Positions 32,860 through 41,421 of a stretch of DNA of 45,151 nucleotides are shown here, in pieces. Below the pieces are notes generated by a model, which saw only the letters and a list, made by a program, of their open reading frames with translations, searched no databases and was not told where the DNA came from. The stretch's first letter is position 1. Each line of letters begins with the position of its first letter. Both the position numbers and the translations under genes were made by a program. The stretch spans positions 1-45,151 of the forward strand of contig NZ_LGDV01000215.1 of NCBI RefSeq assembly GCF_001280015.1, read 5' to 3'. The stretch is from Streptomyces sp. MMG1121 (lineage in GTDB: Bacteria; Actinomycetota; Actinomycetes; Streptomycetales; Streptomycetaceae).

Positions 32860-33663
32860 TCAGCCGGCGCTCACCTGTGCCGGAGCCTCTTCCTCCGCCG
32901 GCACCAGGCCCAGCGCGACGTCCCGTACCGTCTCCGCCTCGCGCCGCAGCAGCCGGAACCACATGAAGACCACGAAGCCGGCGAAGACGAACCACTCGCC
33001 GGTGTAGCCGAGGTTCTGGAAGGCCTTCAGATCCAGGCCGCTGCCGTCCGGGACGCTCGCCGGGACGGCCTTCATCCCCGAGTCGGCCTTGTCGAGGGTG
33101 ACCCAGGCGTCGTACAGCTTGTACGGCACCAGGTTCACCAGGGACGCCGAGCTGATCGCCGCCGTCTGTCCGGCGGGGAGCCCGCCCTGGGCGCTGACCC
33201 CGTTGTCCCCGGGCGTCTCGGACGCCTGGAGCGCGCCGGTCACGGTGACCTCGCCGGCGGGCGGGGCCGGGGCCTTCGCGGCGTCCGCCCGGCCCGGCAG
33301 CCAGCCCCGCACCACCGGAAGTGCCTCGCCGGAGTCGGTGCGCAGGAGGGTGAGGACGTAGAAGCCGTTCTTGTCGTCCAGCTGGCGGCCGGGCACCAGC
33401 AGTTGCTTGCCGTACTGGCCGTGCACGCTGACCCGGCGGCCCGAGGTCGCCTTGTCGACGGGCAGCATCTTGTCCAGCGGCTGTGCCGCCTCGCGATGGT
33501 CGGAGGCGGCCTGCTCGGTCGCGGCGCGACTGTCGTGCACCCGCCCCTCGAACCGGCTCAGCTGCCACGACCCCATGAAGATGCAGAACGGGATGGCGAG
33601 CAGCACGAAGACGTTGATGCCCCACCAGCGGGGTGTCAGCAGAAACCGGTACACGCCCTCCAC
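32860..33663 (-). CDS. SURF1-family cytochrome oxidase assembly protein
   Basis: Membrane protein of 267 aa that helps insert haem a into cytochrome aa3 oxidase. It has the two-helix SURF1 topology: an N-terminal helix (about 15-33) preceded by RFLLTPRWW and followed by GSWQLSRFEGR, a large outside domain with VSVHGQYGKQLLVPGRQLDDKNGFYVLTLLR and LPVVRGWLPG, and a C-terminal helix ending near 240 (YTGEWFVFAGFVVFMWFRLLRREAE). All are recognisable family blocks. GTG start at 33663. It converges with the preceding gene with only 9 bp between stops. Confidence 0.94.
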   Translation of the reverse strand: MEGVYRFLLTPRWWGINVFVLLAIPFCIFMGSWQLSRFEGRVHDSRAATEQAASDHREAAQPLDKMLPVDKATSGRRVSVHGQYGKQLLVPGRQLDDKNGFYVLTLLRTDSGEALPVVRGWLPGRADAAKAPAPPAGEVTVTGALQASETPGDNGVSAQGGLPAGQTAAISSASLVNLVPYKLYDAWVTLDKADSGMKAVPASVPDGSGLDLKAFQNLGYTGEWFVFAGFVVFMWFRLLRREAETVRDVALGLVPAEEEAPAQVSAG

Positions 33664-33714
33664 GGTACGGCGCCGGTGCCGGGCGCCCGCCCGCGGGTCG
33701 GCCCTCGCCCACCG

Positions 33715-34557
33715 TCAGCTCTCCTTGCTCGCCTTCAGCGAGTAGACGAGGGGGATACGGGGATGGCCGGGCGGGAAGCGGTGGTAGCCGTCGTGGACCT
33801 CGAGGTTCTCGAAGCGCGGGAAGAGCGACACGTCGTGCTCGTGCAGGAACTCCAGGCGCAGACCGGTCGCGGCGAGTGCGGAGACGACGTCGCCCAGGGT
33901 GTGCGTCCACTGGACGCTGCGGTTGTGGACCGTCGCGGCGGACAGGTCGGCGTAGGTGCCGGCCTCGTCCCACACCTGGGCGTCGCGGGCGAAGTAGTCG
34001 CGCACGAACCGGGTGCCGGTCGCGTCGTCGAGGGCGTCGGTGATCGGGTGGAACTCGGCCAGGTAGAGAAAGCCGCCGGGCGAGACGAGGGAGGCGGCCG
34101 TCTGCGCCCAGCGCCGGATGTCCGGCAGCCAGCACAGCGCGCCGAGCCCGGTGTAGACGATGTCGTACGACTCCTCGGGCACCGTCTGTCGTGCGTCGTA
34201 GACGTCGCCGGTGACGAAGGCGGCGCGCTCGGGGCCGTAGCCGAGGTCGGCGGCGAGGGAGCGGGCGGCTTCCACGGCGGGGGCGGAGAAGTCCAGGCCG
34301 ACGACGCGGGCGGCGCCACGGTGGGCCCAGGAGAGGGTGTCGGTGCCGATGTGGCACTGGAGGTGAAGCAGGGTCCTGCCGGTGACGTCGCCGACCTCCG
34401 CTGCCTCGAAGTCCCGTACGTCGTCCCGGCGGGCGCGGAAGCCGTCGAGGTCGTAGAACTCGCCCGCGACATGGACAGGGACCCTTTCATCCCACATGGC
34501 CCGGTTGTCCTCGCGCCAGCGGGAGGGGACGGACGGCGCGGTGGGTTCGGCACTCAT
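33715..34557 (-). CDS. SAM-dependent class I methyltransferase
   Basis: Soluble methyltransferase of 280 aa. Motif I is LLHLQCHIGTDTLSWA, with VVGLDFSAPAVEAARSLA giving the acidic ribose-binding residue. AAFVTGDVYDARQT and YDIVYTGLGALCWLPDI complete the Rossmann fold. The C-terminal half (LYLAEFHPI, HNRSVQWTHTLGDVVSALAATGLRLEFLHEHD, HRFPPGHPRIPLVYSLKA) is a typical small-molecule methyltransferase cap. Substrate unknown. I chose ATG 34557: TAACTT lies 7 nt upstream with no ribosome-binding site, the leaderless pattern, while the upstream frame would begin inside that promoter. It is divergent from the S9 peptidase. Confidence 0.92.
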   Translation of the reverse strand: MSAEPTAPSVPSRWREDNRAMWDERVPVHVAGEFYDLDGFRARRDDVRDFEAAEVGDVTGRTLLHLQCHIGTDTLSWAHRGAARVVGLDFSAPAVEAARSLAADLGYGPERAAFVTGDVYDARQTVPEESYDIVYTGLGALCWLPDIRRWAQTAASLVSPGGFLYLAEFHPITDALDDATGTRFVRDYFARDAQVWDEAGTYADLSAATVHNRSVQWTHTLGDVVSALAATGLRLEFLHEHDVSLFPRFENLEVHDGYHRFPPGHPRIPLVYSLKASKES

Positions 34558-34570
34558 GATCGGAAAGTTA
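34558..34570 (-). promoter_or_regulatory. Leaderless -10 element for the methyltransferase
   Basis: On the minus strand TAACTT (34565-34570) is followed by 7 nt and then ATG 34557. No Shine-Dalgarno is present. Confidence 0.45.
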
Positions 34571-34628
34571 TCCACAGGCTGGGGGCGCTCGCCACCCAAT
34601 TGTCGGCGCGGCCAGGCAGTATGGGCGC

Positions 34629-36476
34629 ATGACTGGGGCCATGAGTGAGAGCAACACGCCGAGCACGCCGCATGCGTCGAGCACGCCGGATACGCGGGAC
34701 ATGCCGGACTGGGAGAAGCGCTTCCGGGCGCCGCGGGTGTCGCTGCCCGACTGGGCGGAGGACGCGCCGGACCGCTCCCTGTTCGTGTCGAACGCGACGG
34801 GGACGTACGAGCTGTACGCCTGGGACCGTACGACGGGCGAGCAGCGGCAGGCGACGGACCGGCCGAACGGCACGACGGACGGCGTGCTCTCCCCGGACGG
34901 CACCTGGATCTGGTGGTTCGACGACAAGGACGGCGACGAGTTCGGCATCTGGCGCCGCCAGCCCTTCGCGGGCGGCGAGGCGGAAGCGGCCGTCCCCGGC
35001 CTCGACGCCTCCTACCCGGCCGGGCTCGCCCTGGCCCGTGACGGGCGCACGGCGGTCGTCGGCCGCTCCACGGACGAGGACGGTACGACGATCCACCTCG
35101 CCCGCCGGGGCGAGGAACCGGTCGAGATCTACCGGCACCGCGAGTCGGCGGGCGTCGGCGACCTCTCCCACGACGGCTCCCTGATCGCCGTCGAGCACAC
35201 CGAGCACGGCGACGCCATGCACGCGGCGCTGCGCGTGCTGCGCCCCGACGGCCGGGCGGTCGCCGAGCTGGACGACACCAAGGGCGGCACCGAGGAACTG
35301 GGCCTGGAGGTGCTCGGCTTCGCCCCGGTCGACGGCGACACCCGGCTGCTCATCGGCCACCAGCGCAGGGGCCGCTGGGAGCCGCTGGTGTGGGACGTGG
35401 CGACGGGCGAGCAGACGGACCTCGACCTGGACCTGCCGGGTGACGTCGGCGCCGAGTGGTACCCGGACGGCTCCGCCCTGCTCGTCGCCCACGGCTTCGA
35501 GGCCCGCAGCGAGCTGTTCCGCTACGACCTGGCGACCCGCGAGCTGACCCGCATCCCCACCCCGCCCGGCACGGTCTCCGGCGCCACGGCCCGCCCCGAC
35601 GGCAGCGTGGAGTACCTGTGGTCGTCGGCCGCACAGCCGTCGACGGTGCGCTCCACGTCCGGCGGGGTCGTCCTGGACCCGCCCGGTCTGACGTGCCCGC
35701 CGTCGGTGGAGGTGGAGGACGCCTGGGTGGAGGGCCCCGGCGGCCGTATCCACGCCCTGATCCAGAAGCCGGCGGGCGCGAGCGGCCCCCTGCCCACCGT
35801 CTTCGACCTGCACGGCGGCCCGACCTGGCACGACAGCGACTCCTTCGCCGCGGGCCCGGCCGCCTGGGTCGACCAGGGCTACGCCGTGATCCGCGTCAAC
35901 TACCGCGGCTCCACGGGCTACGGCCGCGCCTGGACCGACGCGCTCAAGCACCGGGTCGGCCTGATCGAGCTGGAGGACGTGGCCGCGGTGCGCGACTGGG
36001 CGGTCTCCACCGGCCTCGCCGACCCCGACCGTCTGGTCCTCACCGGCGGCTCCTGGGGCGGCTATCTCACGCTGCTCGGCATCGGCACGCAGCCCGACGC
36101 GTGGACGGTGGGCATCGCGGTCGTGCCCGTCGCGGACTACGTCACGGCGTACCACGACGAGATGGAGGCCCTGAAGGCCATGGACCGCACCCTGCTGGGC
36201 GGCACCCCGGAGGAGGTCCCGGAGCGCTTCGAGGCGTCCTCCCCGCTGACGTACGTCGACGACGTCAAGGCCCCGGTCTACATCTCGGCGGGTGTCAACG
36301 ACCCGCGCTGCCCGATCCGCCAGATCGACAACTACGTCAAGCGCCTGGAGGCCCGCGGCGCCGCCCACGAGGTCTACCGCTACGACGCCGGGCACGGCTC
36401 CCTGGTGGTGGACGAGCGCATCAAGCAGCTCCGCCTGGAGATGGACTTCGCGAAGAGAAACCTGCCGGGCGCGTAG
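34629..36476 (+). CDS. S9-family serine peptidase (prolyl oligopeptidase / acylaminoacyl peptidase type)
   Basis: Soluble serine peptidase of 615 aa. The N-terminal about 350 residues are a beta-propeller built of repeats such as DGVLSPDGTWIWWFDDKDGDEFGIW and YRYDLATRELTRI. The C-terminal alpha/beta-hydrolase domain (from about 365) has the oxyanion strand PTVFDLHGGPTWHDSD and nucleophile Ser475 in GGSWGGY. Asp558 is in NDPRCPIRQ and His589 in DAGHGSLV. The triad is complete. It acts on short peptides or N-acyl amino acids; the exact preference cannot be read. No signal peptide, so cytosolic. No ribosome-binding site is obvious; CAGTAT 6 nt before ATG 34629 suggests leaderless expression. A second ATG (34641) is possible. 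Confidence 0.93.
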   Translation: MTGAMSESNTPSTPHASSTPDTRDMPDWEKRFRAPRVSLPDWAEDAPDRSLFVSNATGTYELYAWDRTTGEQRQATDRPNGTTDGVLSPDGTWIWWFDDKDGDEFGIWRRQPFAGGEAEAAVPGLDASYPAGLALARDGRTAVVGRSTDEDGTTIHLARRGEEPVEIYRHRESAGVGDLSHDGSLIAVEHTEHGDAMHAALRVLRPDGRAVAELDDTKGGTEELGLEVLGFAPVDGDTRLLIGHQRRGRWEPLVWDVATGEQTDLDLDLPGDVGAEWYPDGSALLVAHGFEARSELFRYDLATRELTRIPTPPGTVSGATARPDGSVEYLWSSAAQPSTVRSTSGGVVLDPPGLTCPPSVEVEDAWVEGPGGRIHALIQKPAGASGPLPTVFDLHGGPTWHDSDSFAAGPAAWVDQGYAVIRVNYRGSTGYGRAWTDALKHRVGLIELEDVAAVRDWAVSTGLADPDRLVLTGGSWGGYLTLLGIGTQPDAWTVGIAVVPVADYVTAYHDEMEALKAMDRTLLGGTPEEVPERFEASSPLTYVDDVKAPVYISAGVNDPRCPIRQIDNYVKRLEARGAAHEVYRYDAGHGSLVVDERIKQLRLEMDFAKRNLPGA

Positions 36477-36480
36477 CCGG

Positions 36481-38370
36481 TCACCGCAGCTCCGCGAGCC
36501 CCCGGCGGGTCGCGGCCACCACCACCCGGTCGCCCTTCTCCAGGACATGGTCGGGGGCCGTGTCGGTGCGGCCCTCCAGGGCCAGGACGCGCCAGGAACC
36601 GGCCTGGAAGGCCTCGCGTACGGTGCGGCCCTCCAGCTGGTGATGGCCGGCGACGTCGACGGCGGCGAACAGCAGGACCCGGCGCTCCACGGGAATCGCC
36701 CCGAGCACCTGCCGGCCGAGCATCGCCCCGGCGAACGCGGGCGCGGCCAGGTGCGTCACGCTCCGGCTCCGGGTCAGCGCCTGCGGATACGCGGCCCGCA
36801 GGGTGCGGTACACGGCGGTGGCGAAGTCGTCGTCGTACAGCCGCAGCACCACCCGCAGATCGGGCCGTACGGTGCGCGCGTACAGCACGGCCTCCAGGTT
36901 CGTGGTGTCGCCGCTGGTCACCGCGAGCAGTGCGTAGGCCCGGTGGATCTTGGCGGCCTCCAGCACCCCCTCCTGGGTGACGTCACCGAGCACCACCGGC
37001 ACCCGCAGGCGGCGCGCGGTCGCGAGCCCGCGCGCCTCCGGGTCGGACTCGACGCACACGACGGGCACGTTCAGCTCGCGCAGCCGGGTCAGCACCCGGG
37101 TGCCGATCTTCCCGAGCCCGAGCAGCACCACGTGCCCGCCCAGGCCGCGCGGCGGTTTGCGCAGGGCGGAGGCGGTGCGGAAGGTGCCCAGCCCCTCCAG
37201 CACGGCCGCCAGCAGCACCGGCAGCAGCAGCAACCCGACCAGTCCGGAGAGGAGTTGGAGGATCTGACGGCCCAGCGACTCCCCGATGGCCGGGTTGTCG
37301 ATCGCGAACAGGTCGAGCAGCGTGAGGTAGAAGGCACCCAGCGGATGGATGCCGGTCACCAGCCACAGTGCGACGGCGAGCGCGACCACACAGCCCACGA
37401 TGCCGGCCAGCGACCAGCGCAGCCGCCGCGAGAACAGCGAGGCGAGCGGGGGCACGCCGCCCACCCGGCGGCGGGGCGCGGCCGACTCCGGGCCGACCGC
37501 CGCCGACGCCTGCTCCAGCACCACGGCCGCCCGCCCCACGGCCTGCCGCACCTCGTCGTCGTCCGGCAGCAGCCGCGGCTCCTGGTCGGCGCCGCCCTCG
37601 GGCCCGTCCCCGCCGGTGGGGTCCGCACCGGCCGGGGAGAGCAGCGCGAGCGTGCACAGCCCCGAGGCGGGCACCCGCCCGTCGGGGTTCGGCTGCCGTT
37701 CGACGGCCCGCAGCAGCAGCCCCTCGGTCTGGACGACCTTGCTGGTGCCCGCGACGGCGGTGGCGGCGAGCGCGGGGGCGGCGGTGTCGGCGTCGGACAG
37801 CACGGTCGTGGACGCGTCCGTGCCGCCCTCCCCGTTGCCGGTCGCCAACGCGGCCGCCTGGTCGAGGAGTTCCTCGATGTGCTGGCCCAGGCGGCGGTTG
37901 TAGAGCCTGAGGACGAGCCGGAGCCGGGGGTTGAGCCGGCGGGCGGTCAGCGCGGCCCGGATGTTGGTCTCGTCGTCGTCGAAGACGAGGGCGAGCGCGG
38001 TGGCCCGTTCCACCCCGGCCTCGGCGAGCACGGCCTCGCTGAGCTCGGCGGCCTCCAACACCCGTGGCCCGTCGACCCCGTTGGGGCCGCCGGAGGTGCT
38101 CGGCGGCGAGGCCGTGGCCCCGGTGGCGGCGCCCGTCCGGCCGACGGCGGCGTTGACCATACGGTCGAACAGCGCCGCCGACGCGGCCCGGGCCCGGCCG
38201 ACCACCGGGGGCCGCGCCGTGCGCCCGTTCGGCGGTACCACCAGGGTGACCTGCTCGCCGTAGACTCCGCGCAACTCGGCGGTCAGCCGGTGCGCGAGCC
38301 CGTCGTCACCGCACACCACCATGTGCGCCGGCGGGGCACCCGGCCCCCCTTGATACGGAACGCTCGCCAC
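36481..38370 (-). CDS. Membrane protein with two RCK/TrkA-N domains and an atypical pore region
   Basis: Protein of 629 aa. The N-terminal NAD-binding-like domain (HMVVCGDDGLAHRLTAEL; ALALVFDDDETNIRAALTARRLNP) is followed by a long variable region. A membrane part (about 310-405: LAGIVGCVVALAVALWLVTG, FYLTLLDLFAID, LLSGLVGLLLLPVLLAAVLEG) leads to a second Rossmann RCK domain (GGHVVLLGLGKIGTRVLTRLRELNVPVVCVESDPEARG; VLGDVTQEGVLEAA). The C-terminus resembles TrkA-C. The pore loop lacks the TVGYG filter of potassium channels, recalling CASTOR/POLLUX-type proteins, so ion selectivity is uncertain. The start is GTG 38370; ATG 38322 at MVVCGDDG is an alternative. The gap to the peptidase stop is 4 bp. 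Confidence 0.87.
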   Translation of the reverse strand: MASVPYQGGPGAPPAHMVVCGDDGLAHRLTAELRGVYGEQVTLVVPPNGRTARPPVVGRARAASAALFDRMVNAAVGRTGAATGATASPPSTSGGPNGVDGPRVLEAAELSEAVLAEAGVERATALALVFDDDETNIRAALTARRLNPRLRLVLRLYNRRLGQHIEELLDQAAALATGNGEGGTDASTTVLSDADTAAPALAATAVAGTSKVVQTEGLLLRAVERQPNPDGRVPASGLCTLALLSPAGADPTGGDGPEGGADQEPRLLPDDDEVRQAVGRAAVVLEQASAAVGPESAAPRRRVGGVPPLASLFSRRLRWSLAGIVGCVVALAVALWLVTGIHPLGAFYLTLLDLFAIDNPAIGESLGRQILQLLSGLVGLLLLPVLLAAVLEGLGTFRTASALRKPPRGLGGHVVLLGLGKIGTRVLTRLRELNVPVVCVESDPEARGLATARRLRVPVVLGDVTQEGVLEAAKIHRAYALLAVTSGDTTNLEAVLYARTVRPDLRVVLRLYDDDFATAVYRTLRAAYPQALTRSRSVTHLAAPAFAGAMLGRQVLGAIPVERRVLLFAAVDVAGHHQLEGRTVREAFQAGSWRVLALEGRTDTAPDHVLEKGDRVVVAATRRGLAELR

Positions 38371-38481
38371 GAGGGAAAAGAGTGCCCCAAGAGGGCGGGT
38401 GGTTCCAGCGACGGACTGAACGCGCGCACCCGGACCCGCGTACTGAAGGGGAGGGAGCACCCAGCCGAAAGGTAGCCATCC

Positions 38482-39501
38482 GTGGCCATCACCGAAGACG
38501 CCCCGCCCGGTGCGGCGGCCGGCCCTGCCGACGTACCGTCGGGCCAGGAGAGCCGGCGGCTCAGCTCCCCGCTCGTGCTGACGCTGATCCTGCTGCTCGC
38601 GGTGCTCGCCCAGTCCCCGATCCGCGGGCTCCTCGGCACCCCGCTGATGCAGAGCTGGATGACGGTGTTCGTCGCGGTGACCATGCAGGCGCTGCCCTTC
38701 CTGGTGCTCGGCGTGCTGCTCTCGGCGGCGATCGCGGTGTTCGTGCCGCCGTCCTTCTTCGCGCGCGCCCTGCCGCGTCGCCCCGCCCTGGCCGTGCCCG
38801 TGGCCGGGATGGCGGGCGCGGTGCTGCCGGGCTGCGAGTGCGCGTCGGTGCCGGTGGCAGGCGCCCTGGTGCGCAGGGGAGTCACCCCGGCCGCCGCCCT
38901 GGCCTTCCTCCTCTCCGCTCCGGCGATCAACCCGATCGTGCTGACCGCCACCGCCGTCGCCTTCCCCAGGAACCCGGAGATGGTCCTCGGCCGGTTCCTC
39001 GCGAGCCTGCTGGTGGCCTGCGTGATGGGCTGGCTGTGGCAGCGGCTGGGCCGTACCGACTGGCTGCGCCCGCCGGCCCACGCCGCGCACGAGGGCGCGA
39101 CCAAGGGGGAGGCCTTCTGGAACTCGGTACGGCACGACACCGTGCACGCCGGCGGTTTCCTGGTGCTCGGCGCGATGGCCGCGGCCACGCTGAAGGCGGC
39201 GACCCCGGCGGAGTGGCTGCGCACGGCGGCCGGAAACCCGCTCGTCTCCGTGCTCGCCCTCGCCGTGCTGGCCGTGCTGCTGTCCATCTGCTCGGAGGCG
39301 GACGCGTTCGTCGCGGCCTCCCTCACCCAGTTCTCCCTGACGGCCAAGCTGGTGTTCCTGGTGGTGGGCCCGATGATCGACCTCAAGCTGTTCGCGATGC
39401 AGGCCGGCACCTTCGGCCGCGGCTTCGCCCTGCGCTTCGCGCCGGCCACCTTCGCGATGGCCGTGGCGGGCGCGGTCGTGACCGGGACGGTGCTGCTGTG
39501 A
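38482..39501 (+). CDS. YraQ/UPF0718-family permease
   Basis: Integral membrane protein of 339 aa with about 8-9 helices in two repeats. The signature is LPGCECASVPVAGALVRRG with Cys118-Glu119-Cys120, followed by LAFLLSAPAINPIV. A second block reads LLSICSEADAFVAASL and VGPMIDLKLFAM. Family members include the ArsP organoarsenical exporter and metal-linked permeases; the paired cysteines suggest soft-metal or metalloid contact. GTG start. The stop overlaps the TIGR03943 gene as GTGA, and this pair is conserved in many Gram-positive bacteria (YcgR-YcgQ in Bacillus), so the two proteins act together. No Zur site is recognisable upstream. Confidence 0.92.
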   Translation: MAITEDAPPGAAAGPADVPSGQESRRLSSPLVLTLILLLAVLAQSPIRGLLGTPLMQSWMTVFVAVTMQALPFLVLGVLLSAAIAVFVPPSFFARALPRRPALAVPVAGMAGAVLPGCECASVPVAGALVRRGVTPAAALAFLLSAPAINPIVLTATAVAFPRNPEMVLGRFLASLLVACVMGWLWQRLGRTDWLRPPAHAAHEGATKGEAFWNSVRHDTVHAGGFLVLGAMAAATLKAATPAEWLRTAAGNPLVSVLALAVLAVLLSICSEADAFVAASLTQFSLTAKLVFLVVGPMIDLKLFAMQAGTFGRGFALRFAPATFAMAVAGAVVTGTVLL

Positions 39502-40250
39502 ACCGGCCGTCCCAGGCGGCGGTGATGTTCCTGCTCGGCGCCGCCCTGCTGCACGCGGGCAGCACCGGCCTCTACCTGCGCTACGTCAAGGCGGGACTGC
39601 AGCCGCTGTTGCTCGCCTCGGGCGCGGTGCTGATCGCGGGGGCGCTGGCCACCGTCTGGTACGAGCACCGGCGCAATCGCCGTCAGGGGCACACCCCCGC
39701 CGAATCCGACGGCCACGGCCACGGCCACGGCCACGCCCACCCCGAACCCCGTGTCTCCTGGCTCCTCCTGCTCCCCCTCCTCGCCCTCATCCTCGTCGCC
39801 CCGCCCGCCCTCGGCTCCTACAGCGCCCTGCGCTCGGGCACGGCGCTGCAGAAGCCGTACGACCTCGGGCCGTTGCCCCGCGGCAGCGGTCCGGTCCCGC
39901 TCTCCGTGGTCGACTACGCCTCCCGCGCCGCCTACGGCCACGGCCGCTCCCTCGACGGCCGTCCGGTCCGGGTCACCGGGTTTCTCGCGCTGGACGGTTC
40001 GGGGGCGCCGTATCTGGTGCGCATGGCCCTCAACTGCTGTGCCGCGGACGCCCAGCCGATCAAGATCGCGCTGACCGGGCAGCTGCCCCCGGTGCTGCGG
40101 CCGGACGCCTGGCTGCAGGTGACCGGCAGCTACAGCCCCCGGCTGGGCCGCGACCCGGTCAACAACGGCCCGATCCCGTATCTGTCGGTCACTTCGGCAC
40201 AGCCGGTACCGGTGCCGCACGACCCGTACGACGAGACCTGGAACAACTGA
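39498..40250 (+). CDS. TIGR03943-family membrane protein (YcgQ-like)
   Basis: Protein of 250 aa, partner of the permease. Two N-terminal hydrophobic helices (about 7-25 and 34-53) and a third (about 88-106) flank a His-rich loop with alternating Gly-His (DGHGHGHGHAHPEP, about residues 70-83), a probable metal-binding patch. The outside domain has the conserved RPVRVTGFLALDGSGAPYLVRMALNCCAADAQPIKIAL, with a Cys-Cys pair typical of the family, and ends with WLQVTGSYSPR. GTG 39498 overlaps the permease stop. A function in zinc or other metal handling is inferred from the His loop and family context. Confidence 0.92.
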   Translation: MNRPSQAAVMFLLGAALLHAGSTGLYLRYVKAGLQPLLLASGAVLIAGALATVWYEHRRNRRQGHTPAESDGHGHGHGHAHPEPRVSWLLLLPLLALILVAPPALGSYSALRSGTALQKPYDLGPLPRGSGPVPLSVVDYASRAAYGHGRSLDGRPVRVTGFLALDGSGAPYLVRMALNCCAADAQPIKIALTGQLPPVLRPDAWLQVTGSYSPRLGRDPVNNGPIPYLSVTSAQPVPVPHDPYDETWNN

Positions 40251-40258
40251 ACCGGCCC

Positions 40259-40331
40259 CCCGCCGTTCATGTGCTGGCTCCGGCAGCCAGGGCCCGGTTC
40301 AGGCTGCCGGAGCCAGCACATGAACGGCGGG
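40259..40331. repeat. 30-bp perfect inverted repeat with 13-nt loop
   Basis: Positions 40259-40288 are the exact reverse complement of 40302-40331, around a 13-nt loop at 40289-40301. Outside it ACCGG (40251-40255) and CCGGT (40334-40338) add five more pairs across a small internal bulge. It begins 8 bp after a stop and ends about 25 bp before the next start. It is far longer than the other hairpins in the window. It is probably a very strong terminator; a mobile-element remnant or RNA processing signal are alternatives. Confidence 0.9.
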
Positions 40332-40356
40332 TGCCGGTGGCGCGAGAATGCCGGGC

Positions 40357-41412
40357 ATGTACATCCGGGAAGGTGCCGCACCCGGCGGCTGGACCAAGCC
40401 GCTGGCCGCCTGTCTGCTGTTGCTGCTGCTCGCGTGGGGGGTCGCCCAGGCAGTGGCCGATACCACCGCGTACGAGCGGGCGTGGCAGGCGGCCGGCCCC
40501 TGCGCGGCCGGGGAACGCGGGCACGAGTGTCTGAGCACCGTCCCGGCCGTGATCGAGCGCACCGACCCGCACCGGCCCAGGAAGAGCAGCCATCTGTACT
40601 TCACCGGCGACCGTCCGCCGGCCCGGCTGGAGGTGTCGTACGAGGCCGCCGAGTCCTTCGAGGCCGGTGACCGGGTCGAGTTGACGTACTGGCGGGGGGA
40701 GGTGATGAAGGTCTCCGGGAAGCACTACGTCTGGCACGAGCACGTGACCACCGGGGGCAGCATGGCCGTCCTCGCCGCCGGGCTCGCGCTGGGCGCCGGG
40801 TATCCGGGAGCGCGGCTGCTGCTTCTGGTGCGCGGGCGCCGCCGGCCGGCCGAGGAGGTCCTGCCCTCGCCGCTGCCGTTCCTGGCCCCGCTGCTCGGCA
40901 CCGCGGTGTGGCTGCTGCCGCTGTGCTGTCAGCACCCGACGTCCCTGTTCGGCTCCACCGGGACACTCCTGTGGTGGGGCGTCGGCGGGGTGGTCAGCCT
41001 GGGCCTGACCGGCTGGGCCTGGCACGCGACCCGGATCCGGGTGCCCGAGGAGACCCCCGTGCCGGCGCGCGCCGCCCGTGAACTCCCGGACGGGGAGGAC
41101 GTGTTCCTGCCCGCCCGGTTCCTGGAGCACACCGACTACAACCCGCACCGCTTCGGCACGCATGTCGTGCTCGGCGCGCAGGGGCCCGCCGTGACGCCGC
41201 ATCCCGGGCCGGGGCGGTTCGCGGCGAAGGCGATACCCGTCGACCGGCTCACGCTGCGGACGGTGCGGCGGGCCCGGGGCGAGGAGGGGGAGCTCGTTGC
41301 GCACAGCTGGCACATCGCCGAACTCGGCGACGCCGGCCGGCCGGTCCGGCTCGCCGCCGACCCCGACGACCTCGCCCTCATCCTGCGCGCGTTGCAGCCC
41401 GTGCGGGGGTGA
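40357..41412 (+). CDS. Hypothetical multi-pass membrane protein
   Basis: Membrane protein of 351 aa that I do not recognise. It has an N-terminal helix (about 14-34), then an outside domain of about 105 aa with a Cys pair (GPCAAGERGHECLSTVPAVIERT) and YEAAESFEAGDRVELTYWRGEV. Three further helices follow (about 137-157, 172-192 and 204-223), then a cytosolic C-terminal half (VFLPARFLEHTDYNPHRFGTHVVLGAQGPAV; IPVDRLTLRTVRRA). I prefer ATG 40357 because GAGAAT lies 7 nt upstream as in leaderless genes; ATG 40348 is the longer choice. It is separated from the metal-related pair by the 30-bp inverted repeat and converges on nadE with a 9-bp gap. Confidence 0.85.
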   Translation: MYIREGAAPGGWTKPLAACLLLLLLAWGVAQAVADTTAYERAWQAAGPCAAGERGHECLSTVPAVIERTDPHRPRKSSHLYFTGDRPPARLEVSYEAAESFEAGDRVELTYWRGEVMKVSGKHYVWHEHVTTGGSMAVLAAGLALGAGYPGARLLLLVRGRRRPAEEVLPSPLPFLAPLLGTAVWLLPLCCQHPTSLFGSTGTLLWWGVGGVVSLGLTGWAWHATRIRVPEETPVPARAARELPDGEDVFLPARFLEHTDYNPHRFGTHVVLGAQGPAVTPHPGPGRFAAKAIPVDRLTLRTVRRARGEEGELVAHSWHIAELGDAGRPVRLAADPDDLALILRALQPVRG

Positions 41413-41421
41413 AAGGACCGG

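Noticed and set aside
40259..40331. Insertion-sequence or MITE interpretation of the inverted repeat
   Set aside because: I saw no target-site duplication, no transposase and no second copy in the window; kept only as an alternative.
40269..40534. Short frames on both strands across the 30-bp inverted repeat
   Set aside because: Their shared N-terminal sequence simply reflects the inverted repeat read from each side.
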